The translations under genes were made by a program, and so were the position numbers. From assembly GCA_910584715.1 (NCBI GenBank), contig CAJUAN010000038.1:1-24470 (forward strand): 24,470 nt of DNA. Direction: 5' to 3'. Numbering within the stretch: the first letter of the stretch is position 1; each line of letters opens with the position of its first letter. The stretch is from an uncultured Oscillospiraceae bacterium (GTDB taxonomy: Bacteria > Bacillota > Clostridia > Oscillospirales > Ruminococcaceae). Shown in pieces: positions 1 through 7,928 of the stretch. Below the pieces are notes generated by a model. That model was given only the letters and a program-made list of their open reading frames with translations. It was not told the origin of the DNA and ran no database searches.

Positions 1-2
1 CC

Positions 3-173
3 TATCGGTCGCAGGTGCAGAGGCAGCTTGACCGCAAGCTTGAGCTTGACAAGCGAAACGGCAACACCGCCTACGGAAAAAACGGGATCGATATTTTTCA
101 AAATCTCAATAACGGCGGGTCGGACGTTCGCCAAAAGGCGACGGTCGTTACCGCGTTCAGATCGGAGGTGTGA
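3..173 (+). CDS. C-terminal 56 residues of an unidentified protein (5' end outside the window)
   Basis: The reading frame is open from the window edge and ends at TGA 171-173. The visible part is charged and helix-prone at first (YRSQVQRQLDRKLELDKRNG), then turns into a Gly/Asn-rich stretch (GKNGIDIFQNL) and a tail RQKATVVTAFRSEV. No signal peptide or membrane segment is visible. A second ORF starts 2 bp after the stop behind an in-gene GGAGGTG, so the two were probably co-transcribed. The neighbouring transposase remnant suggests an accessory or mobile background. I do not recognise the family. Confidence 0.55.
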   Translation, partial: YRSQVQRQLDRKLELDKRNGNTAYGKNGIDIFQNLNNGGSDVRQKATVVTAFRSEV

Positions 174-175
174 TC

Positions 176-265
176 ATGGCAGACCAAGAAATCGGAAAAA
201 TTACCGTATCGGAGGACGAGGACGGCAAGGCAGATAACGAAACACCGTATTCCTTGTGTATCTGA
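176..265 (+). pseudogene. Truncated 29-codon ORF, probably the 5' end of a gene broken by the adjacent insertion
   Basis: ATG 176 follows GGAGGTG with good spacing and begins MADQEIGKITVSEDEDGKAD, an acidic and soluble-looking start. The frame stops at 263-265, exactly where the sequence turns AT-rich and loses coding character before the transposase remnant. The sensible reading is that the last few codons are foreign and that the gene was cut by the insertion. No continuation of the frame is visible to the right of the transposase remnant, so the rest of the gene is deleted or beyond recognition. Confidence 0.4.
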
Positions 266-388
266 GCATAGGTTTTGCCTGAATAATACAAATTTACTAT
301 CGTTTGTTCGCATTTCCCGATTATATCTCTTTTTCTTTTGATTGTCTACTTTTTTAATATACATCCAAAGTCAAAAGCGGTTTTGCAA

Positions 389-1180
389 ATGAGAGCAAAA
401 AGATACGAAATAAACGATGAACAATAGGAACAAATATTTCCTGAAGCAACAACAGGCAGAACTCCAAAAGATAACAGATTAAAGTTCAATGCCATTCTAT
501 GGTTAGTCTGGAGTGTAGTTGCATGGACAGATATACCTGAACGTTACGGTCTACATTAAACAGTGTACAGCCGTTTCAGCAAATGAAAAGATGACGGTAC
601 TTTACTACGCATTTTATAAAAATTAAACGAGAACGCAGACTTTGAAAATCTCAGTATAGACAGCACCTCATTAAAAACTCATTTACAAAATACGAGAGCA
701 AAAAAGAACTGTAAATTCTAAAAATAACCAGTTTATCAGTATAAGCAAAGGAGGAAAAACCACCAAAATTCATGCTGTTGTGACGGTATAGGTAATACTG
801 TTCACTTTATGCTGTCTGATGGTCAAGTTCACGATTCTAATGCTGCCCTTGATGCTTTATCCGGTATTGACATTTTAGGCAGTAATATTATTGGTGATAA
901 AGCTTACGGTGCTAAAAAAATCAGAAATTTTATTACCGAACATAATGTTGAATATACCATTCTGACGAAAGAAAGTAATCCAAACCCTTGGTTTTGTGGT
1001 TTTGGGCTTTACAAAAAGCGCCATTTAGTTGAATGCTTTTTCAATAAAATTAAGGCTTTTCGCAAGGTGGCTATTCGTTATGACAAACTTGCCTCGTCTT
1101 TTCTTGCCTTTGTTCGTATCGCTTCTATTGGGCTTTTGTCTAAATTATACATATTTTTTGTGCTTTCAGATATGTTCTAA
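389..1180 (+). pseudogene. Decayed IS5-family DDE transposase
   Basis: Read in pieces, this encodes an IS5-type (ISL2/IS427-like) transposase. Near 470-560 the N-terminal domain is readable (TGRTPKDNRLKFNAIL, then GVAWTDIPERYG). It is followed by VYSRFSK, a first-Asp region SIDSTSLKTH, and after 809 an intact C-terminal half with the second Asp in IIGDKAYG and the catalytic Glu in VECFFNKIKAFRK. Several in-frame stops (for example the TAG after MRAKRYEINDEQ) and at least one frame change lie before 809, so it cannot make an active enzyme. I could not define terminal inverted repeats or a target duplication. The AT-rich DNA at 266-388 probably belongs to the same insertion. Confidence 0.8.
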
Positions 1181-1188
1181 TTAACCAT

Positions 1189-1255
1189 AGAGCCTTTTTG
1201 TGCTGCCCCCAGAAATTGGGGCGGTTCAAAAAGCTTGCGGCGGAGAGCCTTTTTT
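1189..1255 (+). repeat. Pair of direct repeats AGAGCCTTTTT flanking a small hairpin
   Basis: AGAGCCTTTTT occurs at 1189-1199 and again, with one extra T, at 1244-1255. Between them lies the short hairpin CCCC-AGAAATT-GGGG. The pair sits between the dead transposase and the cyclophilin stop codon. It may be a remnant of the insertion or of a terminator; neither is clear. Confidence 0.4.
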
Positions 1256-1323
1256 ACTATTTACTGGTGTCTTAAATCCGTTTTTTGTATTTTGCTTGTC
1301 AAACTACAACTGTACCGTTTTTG

Positions 1324-1797
1324 TTATTCCTCAATATAGACTTTTTTCATCTTCTGCTTTCTTATTGGTCTGTCGCCGTAGCTTGTCTCGGTCTCCGCGA
1401 TTTCGTCAACAGCGTCCATTCCCTCTACGACCTTGCCGAAAGCGGCGTACTCTCCGTCCAGATGTGTGGCGTCCTTGTGCATGATAAAGAACTGGGAACC
1501 CGCGCTGTCTTTCATCATGGAGCGCGCCATGGAGATAACTCCGCGGGTGTGCTTCAGGTCGTTCTTTACACCGTTGGAGGCGAACTCGCCCTTGATGTGG
1601 TGTCCCGGGCCGCCCATACCCGTACCGTCGGGACAGCCCCCCTGGATCATAAATCCGGGTATCACGCGATGAAAGATAAGTCCGTCATAAAAGCCGTCCT
1701 TAACAAGCTTTTCAAAGTTCTCCACGGTTATAGGAGCGATATCAGGGTAAAGCTCCAGCTTGATCTTTTTGCCGTTTTCCATTTCGATGATTACCAT
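1324..1797 (-). CDS. ppiB: Peptidyl-prolyl cis-trans isomerase, cyclophilin type
   Basis: This 157-residue single-domain cyclophilin would catalyse cis-trans isomerisation of peptide bonds before proline, in the cytoplasm because there is no signal peptide or membrane segment. The active-site block FHRVIPGFMIQGG carries the catalytic Arg with Phe and Gln, followed by GTGMGGPGHHIKGEF, the AGSQFFI core strand and the LDGEYAAFGKVVEGMD block. Length and motif order are normal for bacterial PpiB-type proteins. The start has an AAAGGA ribosome site seven bases upstream. It lies 88 bp behind the zinc-ribbon gene, further apart than genes within the Ter-like run, so it may be transcribed separately. 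Confidence 0.95.
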   Translation of the reverse strand: MVIIEMENGKKIKLELYPDIAPITVENFEKLVKDGFYDGLIFHRVIPGFMIQGGCPDGTGMGGPGHHIKGEFASNGVKNDLKHTRGVISMARSMMKDSAGSQFFIMHKDATHLDGEYAAFGKVVEGMDAVDEIAETETSYGDRPIRKQKMKKVYIEE

Positions 1798-1885
1798 AAA
1801 AAAATCCTTTCCTGTTAAAAAATATATTATTATGTTCCTGACCGGAACCGCGTTTATACTGACCGATACCGCATTTCAGGCAGTA

Positions 1886-2701
1886 TCACCAGTCGCTGTC
1901 CCAGTCGGAATCATAGTCGTCCCAGCTGTCGTAGTCAACGTCCCAGTCGTCATCGTCCCAATCATTATCCCAGTCATTGCTTTGGTCATACTCATGATAG
2001 TAGCCGCTGTCTTCAAAGTCCGTCGCGCCGTAATCGGAGCTGTAGCTTATGCCCTCGTAGTAACCCTCGTAATTGTCCGTCAGCTCGCTGTCAACGGAAT
2101 ATGCCGGAGCCCAGCCGTCGTCGTAAACGTACCAATCATCGTTGGAGTAATAATAGCAGCTGTCTTCATATGTATAGTACCCTCTTCGGGGAGCGTCGGG
2201 CGCTATTATCAGAAGCAGCATATAAAAAATAGCGAAAAAAGCAGCTACAGCAGCAAGCGTTATATTGTACTTGAAGAAAAAGCTTCTCCGTCTGCGCCGC
2301 GGAGCCGCTTCATAAGGCGCGGGAGACTTCACGCCGGGCTTTTTCCTTTTAAGTATCTCCGACTTCATTTTTTGGTATATCTCGTTTACCGCGTACGCCT
2401 CGTCAGCGCCTCGGTAACGCACCGCCCTTGTTCCGTCCGCCTTGTTTTTGTAGACCACAAAGCAGCCGTCGCTGTCCCTGTAAATACCGAAAGCTTTCGG
2501 AGACTTGTAGTCCTCCCCGATAAAGAAACGCATTTTTTCAAGGGGAAGCCCATGCTTGGCGCAAAATGCTTTCAGCTCCTCAATGGTTTTCGGCACGCCC
2601 TCCGCGCTGCGGACAAGAGCTTCGTTCACCGCGCCGCAGTTAGGGCACTTTTCGTCAGTATCGCTTATATAGCTCCCGCAGTAGCTGCATTTTATTTTCA
2701 T
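1886..2701 (-). CDS. Zinc-ribbon, single-pass membrane protein with an Asp/Trp/Tyr-rich tail
   Basis: Three parts are visible. Residues 5-22 form a zinc ribbon (CSYC and CPNC) like those at the start of many Firmicutes membrane proteins. Residues about 30-120 form a soluble region with VYKNKADGTRAVRYRGADEA, perhaps a small sensor fold. A basic PRRRRRS patch precedes a membrane segment at about 145-167. By the positive-inside rule the last 100 residues are then outside the cell. That tail is extremely rich in Asp, Trp, Tyr and Ser with no Lys or Arg near the end, and carries WD-type repeats such as DWDNDWDDDDWDVDYDSW. Start ATG 2701 has GGGAGGGG six bases upstream. It lies 33 bp behind the YD-repeat lipoprotein and is likely co-transcribed. 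The acidic aromatic tail could bind cations or cell-wall polymers; that is a guess. Confidence 0.8.
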   Translation of the reverse strand: MKIKCSYCGSYISDTDEKCPNCGAVNEALVRSAEGVPKTIEELKAFCAKHGLPLEKMRFFIGEDYKSPKAFGIYRDSDGCFVVYKNKADGTRAVRYRGADEAYAVNEIYQKMKSEILKRKKPGVKSPAPYEAAPRRRRRSFFFKYNITLAAVAAFFAIFYMLLLIIAPDAPRRGYYTYEDSCYYYSNDDWYVYDDGWAPAYSVDSELTDNYEGYYEGISYSSDYGATDFEDSGYYHEYDQSNDWDNDWDDDDWDVDYDSWDDYDSDWDSDW

Positions 2702-2734
2702 AAGCCCCTCCCTTTACCCCTGCGCGGACGACCG

Positions 2735-4417
2735 TTATTTACTCCTGACCGTCCTTACAGGCGCATAGTAAATGTCCTCAATAATATACTCGATAATATA
2801 CTCGTAATAGTGATCGCTGCCCCTGCCGCGGCGGTAGGTAACGCCGCCCTTTAAGTTTTTCCCATAGCTGTAGTCCGTGACGTAAACGCCCTCTTTTCCG
2901 CCGTTCATATCGTCGCCGCCGCCCGTAAAGGTGTGGATACGCTTTACCATGTCGCCCGCTTCATTATAGACGTATTCGTTGATAACGTCATGTCCCCAGT
3001 AGCTGTACACGTCCTTGACAAGCCTATTGCTGCCGTCGTACTCCCATGTTTTGACATAGTCCTGTACGGCGTCGTTCGCTGCATAAAGCTCAGTATCAAG
3101 CTCCTCATATATCCTATTTCCAAAATTGTCATAACGGTACAGACAACGCGACTGAATGTCTCCGACCTTAACGCCGTTATATGAATAAATTTCGGCAAAG
3201 CGTTCGCCCGCGAAAAAGGTTTCCTCCAGAACTCTGCCCTGTTCGTCGGTAACAGCCTTGTAGAGAGACCCGTCCATATCGGTGTACGGATAGTTTGAAC
3301 GGGTCTTTTGTATATTTCCGTAAAAATCTATGTTCCAGTCGAAAGCCGCGTTCGGAACATACCCTGCCTCATAATCCTTAGTATTGCGGTATATTTGGGT
3401 CACTTCTCCATTATCGTCATATATATATTTGAAATAATCCGTTCTGTCCAACGATACATCTTTATAATGTTTTTTTATGCTTGAAATGTTTCCCATATAG
3501 TCATAGCTTATCTCAGCAGCGTAGTCATCACGGCTTACATAGATAGGCTTTAGCTCAACATCAAAGTCGAGACCCTCTCCCTTGCCGAGGCTTCCGTAAA
3601 AGCCGTCAAGAGCATCTGCGAGAGGGACAAGCGAGTTACAGAGCAAGGAGTTGTTTGTTACCGTTACCGAATAATCAGCGCAGTAGTCAAGCTCGCTCAT
3701 ATAGTCGTCAAGACAGCTTCGGTACTCCTCCTCGGTAACGTCCTTTCCGCCGAAACTATAATAATAGATGATATTTAAATTATCCTTTGAGTAGGAATAA
3801 CCGCACACCTCCTTTGTTGAAATGCTTTCGCCGTCAAAGCTTATCTCCATAACGCCTCCGTTTCCGGCAACACTGCCGCCCATACAGCATTCCGCAAGAA
3901 TTACCATTTCGCCGTTTCGGACATAAAATTCGGGCAGATTTCCGTCATATGAGCTGTATAATGTACCAAAGTTAGAAGGACTGTAGGAATAATCGGGCGC
4001 AGCTTTAAAATGAACCGTCTTTCCGTCCACGACGGTAAATACCTCCGTCAGACTTCCAATTGCAGACTGCTGCAAAAACACCTCGGGAACGCCGTCTCCG
4101 TTCATATCCGCAACCATTACTCCGCAGCAGCTGACCCACTTTCCTGCAAAATCGGGATCCTCCGAAAGAGCGGCAAGATAGTCGCCTGTCCGCGGGTCAT
4201 GACCTGCCCGCGGAGGGGTAGGCAGCCTTTCAAAAGCGCTCTCCGTTTTCGTTTCCGGCGTTTCCGAAATTTCCGGAGCAGTTTCCGTTATTTGCGCTAT
4301 AGCTGTAACTGCCGTTTCCTCCGGGATCACGCCGGAGTTTCCGCCGCAGCCGTTAAAGCACGCTGTAACAAGAACCGCCGCCAAAGCCAATAATGATTTA
4401 CGTTTAATTCCGTCCAT
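2735..4417 (-). CDS. Secreted lipoprotein with YD-type (RHS-like) repeats
   Basis: The 560-residue protein opens with a lipoprotein signal: basic KRK, hydrophobic core, and lipobox VTAC with Cys20 as likely lipidation site (Cys24 is an alternative). A Thr/Glu/Pro-rich linker follows to about residue 65. The middle holds a region with VMVADMNGDGVPEVFL, an Asp/Gly loop like VCBS/FG-GAP calcium-binding repeats. The last 250 residues carry several YD-type units: YKYIYDDNGEVTQIY-like, YRYDNFGNRIYEE, WEYDGSNRLVKDVY and YVYNEAGDMVKRI, as in RHS/YD proteins. It should be anchored on the outer face of the membrane. It follows the TerD-domain gene by 13 bp with its own AAAGGA site, so it is part of the same run. 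It lacks the C-terminal toxin and cleavage core of true RHS toxins. Confidence 0.85.
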   Translation of the reverse strand: MDGIKRKSLLALAAVLVTACFNGCGGNSGVIPEETAVTAIAQITETAPEISETPETKTESAFERLPTPPRAGHDPRTGDYLAALSEDPDFAGKWVSCCGVMVADMNGDGVPEVFLQQSAIGSLTEVFTVVDGKTVHFKAAPDYSYSPSNFGTLYSSYDGNLPEFYVRNGEMVILAECCMGGSVAGNGGVMEISFDGESISTKEVCGYSYSKDNLNIIYYYSFGGKDVTEEEYRSCLDDYMSELDYCADYSVTVTNNSLLCNSLVPLADALDGFYGSLGKGEGLDFDVELKPIYVSRDDYAAEISYDYMGNISSIKKHYKDVSLDRTDYFKYIYDDNGEVTQIYRNTKDYEAGYVPNAAFDWNIDFYGNIQKTRSNYPYTDMDGSLYKAVTDEQGRVLEETFFAGERFAEIYSYNGVKVGDIQSRCLYRYDNFGNRIYEELDTELYAANDAVQDYVKTWEYDGSNRLVKDVYSYWGHDVINEYVYNEAGDMVKRIHTFTGGGDDMNGGKEGVYVTDYSYGKNLKGGVTYRRGRGSDHYYEYIIEYIIEDIYYAPVRTVRSK

Positions 4418-4430
4418 TCCGCTGTCCTTT

Positions 4431-5762
4431 CTATGAAAGCACCGTCACCCCGTAGCTGCGGCAGATGTCCGCAAGGGACATAGACACGCCCTTTCCCGAC
4501 GATATCATCTCCCACACGCCGCCTGTTTTCTCAAAGCCGAGGGCAAGTATGGTGCGGCACTGTATGCCCTCTTCAAGTGGCATATGCATATGCACGCCGT
4601 TTTCGCACAGAACGCTTACCTCCGCGTCCTCAAGCATACTGAAAAGCTGATCGGGCTTGTTTCCATAGATTGAAAACAACATCACCATACGTTCAACGTC
4701 CTTCGGCACCGCTCCAAAATCAATAAACACAGCCCTTTTATCCGCCGCGTTGAGATAGTGTACACTGCCGCAGTCAGAACGATCGTTGCCGAAAAATATC
4801 ATGCGCTTGTCTGAACTTACCGTTCCGCTGTTATTAAGCATGAACAGATAACCGTCCATGTCGATTTCGGTTTTGGCGGATTTGTAAAGAAGCTCTATTT
4901 TGTACTGCTTCATTGAAAGAGGTATCCTTTTTCCGCTCGGTATAAGCACGTTTTCCTCTGTTCCGCCGCTCTCCCCGCCGTATGTGACCGCTTCGTCCAA
5001 AGGCTCATAGGAGGACTCTACCGTCTCCGCTTCCGGCTCGGGCATGGTCGCCAGCTGAACCGGGTCGAGGCGTTCAAGCATTTCACTGTGCCGTATGGGA
5101 GCGTCCCTTTGGATAGAGCAAAGCATATAGTTTGCGGACATAGGCTCGTCCTCGCCGCCTATCTCGCCGCTTATGATTATTTTCCGCTCCACAGCCGACC
5201 GTATGCGGATACAGCCGTACAGCAGAGAACCGCTGCGTATCTTCCCGATTGTGAGAGTTACCGTGTTAAAGCCGACCGCAAGCGAATCGGCGGACAGGTT
5301 CACATTGTAAAGCTCGCCCCTGATATCCGCTTCAACGGGAGCATAAAGCTCCAGCGCAAAGGACTGCTCCCTTTCCGCGGGAAGCTTTCCAAGATCAACG
5401 ATCCTCGGAAATCCCCAGTACTGCTCCTCGCCTTTAATGCCCAGAAGCATACCGTTTATTTCCACGTCGGAAAATTTTGTATCGCCGTATTTGCAGTACA
5501 CCGAGACCATTTGCTCATATGGGATATTATCGCTTGTCAGCTCTATTTTTATATTGTTCACCGTGACATTTTCCGCCGCGATAACAAGAACCGGGCCGGA
5601 CGAATTCCAAAGCACCGAGCCGTTTCCGTTTATGGTACAGCTTTTGGAGACAATAAAATTCCCCTCGTATTCCCCCGCCGGAATATCAACCGTCCCCGAA
5701 CTGCCGGGGTTATCAAGAAGCTTCTGAATGTCGGTCTTTTTCCGCATATCCTTCAGCGCCAA
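4431..5762 (-). CDS. TerD-domain protein fused to an N-terminal beta-helix-like region
   Basis: Residues about 280-443 match the TerD fold: IDMDGYLFMLN, FFGNDRSDCGSVHYLN, VFIDFGAVPKDVERMVMLFS, and the end GGVWEMISSGKGVSMSLADI-CRSYGV. TerD proteins bind Ca2+ and belong to tellurite-resistance-type stress systems. Here the acidic loop usually found after the GSVVH strand (a Gly/Asp/Glu cluster) is replaced by LNAADKRAV, so calcium binding may be weakened. Residues 24-105 resemble beta-helix coils (VDIPAGEYEGNFIVSKSCTI, then ENVTVNNIKIEL). Residues 115-200 look like a beta sandwich. A Pro/Glu-rich linker joins them to TerD. There is no signal peptide, so it is cytoplasmic. The start is TTG 5762 behind AGGCGGTG; no in-frame ATG fits better. 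Confidence 0.85.
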   Translation of the reverse strand: MALKDMRKKTDIQKLLDNPGSSGTVDIPAGEYEGNFIVSKSCTINGNGSVLWNSSGPVLVIAAENVTVNNIKIELTSDNIPYEQMVSVYCKYGDTKFSDVEINGMLLGIKGEEQYWGFPRIVDLGKLPAEREQSFALELYAPVEADIRGELYNVNLSADSLAVGFNTVTLTIGKIRSGSLLYGCIRIRSAVERKIIISGEIGGEDEPMSANYMLCSIQRDAPIRHSEMLERLDPVQLATMPEPEAETVESSYEPLDEAVTYGGESGGTEENVLIPSGKRIPLSMKQYKIELLYKSAKTEIDMDGYLFMLNNSGTVSSDKRMIFFGNDRSDCGSVHYLNAADKRAVFIDFGAVPKDVERMVMLFSIYGNKPDQLFSMLEDAEVSVLCENGVHMHMPLEEGIQCRTILALGFEKTGGVWEMISSGKGVSMSLADICRSYGVTVLS

Positions 5763-5794
5763 AATATCACCGCCTTTCGCCTTTTTCTTTCAGA

Positions 5795-7879
5795 TCAAAT
5801 AAAAAACATAACAGCAGCCGCTGCCGCCGCGACCGCGCATACAGCCCTGAATGCTATCCGTACTTTGCATTTTGAAACGTACTCCGCAGAGCAGGCTATT
5901 ATGTCGGCTAAAGCCTTTATACCGCATTTTTCCGCAGAAGCCGCCGCGTCGGACTCCGCTCTCACAGCCGTGGAGCAGCCGTGGGAAGCAACCGTAAGGT
6001 CAGCTTCCGAAGCGGCTTTGAGATTCCTGAGTCCTGCTGAGGAAACGCACACCTTTATCCCGTTTTCATGGGCGGCGCGGATAAGCCTGCGCCTGTCCGA
6101 CGGCACCGCCCTGACGATTGATTTTATGTCTTTAAGCTTTCCCGAAAGCTCCTTATCACTCATTTTTGCAAGCTGGTCGGAGCTGAGAACAACTCCCGCG
6201 GACTTTTTCGCCGAACCCTTAGCCCCCGAAATGCCCGCGTATTTCGCCGCGAACAAAGCGGTCTCGCGGCTTTCCTCCGAAGCAAGAACGACTCTTACTC
6301 CCAGTCTTTCAAGACGTTTTACCTCGTCTGCGGCTTCGGCGAAAAATCCGTCGTACAGAGCGACCAGTCCTATCAGAGAATATCCTCCCGACGGCAGTCG
6401 CCCCTCTTTTATCCCGCGTTCCGAAACGGCAAAAGCAATAACGTCCTTTCCCGTCAGCGAAATAGTCGCCGCCAGCTTTTGGAGCGCGCTTTTGTTGGTT
6501 ATCCTTTGCTTTCTTCCGTCCGCGCCGATGCTGTCTGAGCATCTTTCCAGCAGTATCTCCGCGCCTCCCCTAACGAACGTGAACAGCTTTCCTCCCGCCG
6601 AAACGGTAACTCCCGAAAGAACGCTTCCCCCGTCGGTCTTTACCTCGGTCTGCCTTTTATAGTCGGGAGCCTTTTCGGCTTTTCTGCCGAGAAATCTGTA
6701 AAGAGCCCTGTCGAGAGGACTCCCTCCTAAAACCGTTCCGCCCGAAGCGAGCGCCGTCGAAGACGTGCATATCACCGCATTTTTCAGTATCTCTGAAAGT
6801 CCCGCGCCTATTGAGCCGAAGCTGCCGTATTCCTTTCCACCGCCGTCGATAAATACCGTTCCGTCTGCGGAATATTCCGCTCCCGCGATCATTCCGCCGC
6901 GTTCTATAACAGCCATTCCAATGTCGGAGCTTTTGCATACCGCGCCGGGATCGGATACTCTCACACCCTTTTTACTCAGACGCTTTACCGCGGAAGCCGC
7001 TGTACACTCGCTCAAGAGATTTTTCCCGCAAAAGCAGGCAACCGCCAGCACTGCCGCCGCAATGGATACACCACGCGCCAGACCGCCGTAAAGCTGTCCC
7101 GAGGAAACGCCGCTCACTGTGCCGAACACCAAAGCCGCCAACGCCGCAGTTGATCCCGCCGCTCCGCCGGTACGGAGCATACCGTCAAATCTGCTTCCGC
7201 CGTCCAAGTGCAGTTCCATGCGTTTCGGCTCGTTTTTCCTTGCTGTCTCCGTATTTTCACCTATCGACGTTATCTTTACAATTCCGCTGCCTCCGCAGAC
7301 AAGGGTGCCGCTGTACACCGCATACGGGTCGTTCGTACCCGCAATGCTGCCCTTTCTGTAGCTGTCGGGAGGAACGGTTTTTTCCGCCTTGCCGACATCG
7401 CCGAAAACCGACTGATCCACCGCAAGCATACCGTCAGCCATTGTTCCGTCGGCAGGGACGACGTCACCATCCGACAGAAACACCGCGTCTCCCACCGCAA
7501 GCATTCTCCGCGGTACTCTTTCGGTTCTTCCGCTGTTCCGGAAAACCGTATATTCCGCGTCCCCGTCAAAGCCGCAAAGCCCGTTCACGATACGCTCGGA
7601 ACGCTGTCTTAAAGCCGCCTCGGCAAGTCCGCACAAAACGCCCGCGCCGAACAGCACAACGGGTCTTATAAAATCGGTTTCCGCGTTTGTAAAGCCGTTC
7701 AGCACCAAAAGCGAGCGGATAATTTCCACAAGAGCCGCAATTACAAAAAGCTTGCAGCTAAGTCCGTTCAAGCCCCGCAGCAGGTTCCTGCCGAAGGACG
7801 GTTTATATAAAAGCTCATTAAAGCCGTATTTTTTACGTGACGCTTCCGCTTCGCGCTCCGAAAGCCCGAAAAAAGTCAT
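5795..7879 (-). CDS. Degenerate P-type ATPase homologue (probable pseudoenzyme)
   Basis: The 694-residue protein follows the P-type ATPase (Ca/cation type) plan: N-terminal GLSEREAEASRKKYGFNELL, two membrane segments (about 40-60 and 70-88), an actuator region with GDVVPADG at 138-145, two more segments (about 240-290), an N domain with GGAEILLERC, a P domain, and a last segment at 673-694. The catalytic motifs are missing. The TGES loop reads VFGDVG (158-163). The phosphorylation motif SDKTGTLT reads SDIGMAVI (318-325). TGD reads ASEES (533-537) and GDGVND reads SSAGLRN (613-619). The M4 PEGL ion-binding motif is absent, and the protein ends after M5, lacking M6-M10. The frame is intact with no stops, so it is probably a maintained scaffold or sensor, not a dead gene. 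Its ribosome site is unusual (see the hairpin at 7894-7912). Confidence 0.85.
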   Translation of the reverse strand: MTFFGLSEREAEASRKKYGFNELLYKPSFGRNLLRGLNGLSCKLFVIAALVEIIRSLLVLNGFTNAETDFIRPVVLFGAGVLCGLAEAALRQRSERIVNGLCGFDGDAEYTVFRNSGRTERVPRRMLAVGDAVFLSDGDVVPADGTMADGMLAVDQSVFGDVGKAEKTVPPDSYRKGSIAGTNDPYAVYSGTLVCGGSGIVKITSIGENTETARKNEPKRMELHLDGGSRFDGMLRTGGAAGSTAALAALVFGTVSGVSSGQLYGGLARGVSIAAAVLAVACFCGKNLLSECTAASAVKRLSKKGVRVSDPGAVCKSSDIGMAVIERGGMIAGAEYSADGTVFIDGGGKEYGSFGSIGAGLSEILKNAVICTSSTALASGGTVLGGSPLDRALYRFLGRKAEKAPDYKRQTEVKTDGGSVLSGVTVSAGGKLFTFVRGGAEILLERCSDSIGADGRKQRITNKSALQKLAATISLTGKDVIAFAVSERGIKEGRLPSGGYSLIGLVALYDGFFAEAADEVKRLERLGVRVVLASEESRETALFAAKYAGISGAKGSAKKSAGVVLSSDQLAKMSDKELSGKLKDIKSIVRAVPSDRRRLIRAAHENGIKVCVSSAGLRNLKAASEADLTVASHGCSTAVRAESDAAASAEKCGIKALADIIACSAEYVSKCKVRIAFRAVCAVAAAAAAVMFFI

Positions 7880-7893
7880 ACTGTTCTATACTA

Positions 7894-7912
7894 TACCGAA
7901 ATGCTTTCGGTA
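7894..7912 (-). other. Hairpin between the ribosome site and start codon of the pseudo-ATPase gene
   Basis: The minus strand reads TACCGAAA-GCA-TTTCGGTA, an 8-bp perfect stem with a 3-base loop. It lies between a good AAAGGAGAG site (7915-7923) and the start ATG at 7879. The site is too far (about 36 nt) for ordinary initiation; folding the hairpin shortens the path to about 17 nt. No other start codon with its own site precedes the conserved N-terminal motif. Confidence 0.5.
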
Positions 7913-7928
7913 ACTCTCCTTTCACGAT

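Noticed and set aside
1834..1848. GTTCC-TGACC-GGAAC as a terminator between the zinc-ribbon gene and the cyclophilin gene
   Set aside because: The stem is only 5 bp and the T-rich stretch begins about nine bases later, so I did not call it.
1760..2854. A 364-codon plus-strand ORF with a hydrophobic Val/Ile-rich start
   Set aside because: It is the reverse reading of the Asp/Tyr/Trp-rich tail (GTC/GTA-type complements), with no ribosome site at its start.
2735..4417. An RHS-type polymorphic toxin
   Set aside because: There is no RHS core or C-terminal toxin domain and no immunity gene follows; only YD-like repeats are present.
5088..6662. A 524-codon plus-strand ORF opposite the TerD-fusion and pseudo-ATPase genes
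   Set aside because: Low-complexity Ser/Ala/Arg-rich product with no domain; it is antisense to two recognisable genes and results from their codon usage.
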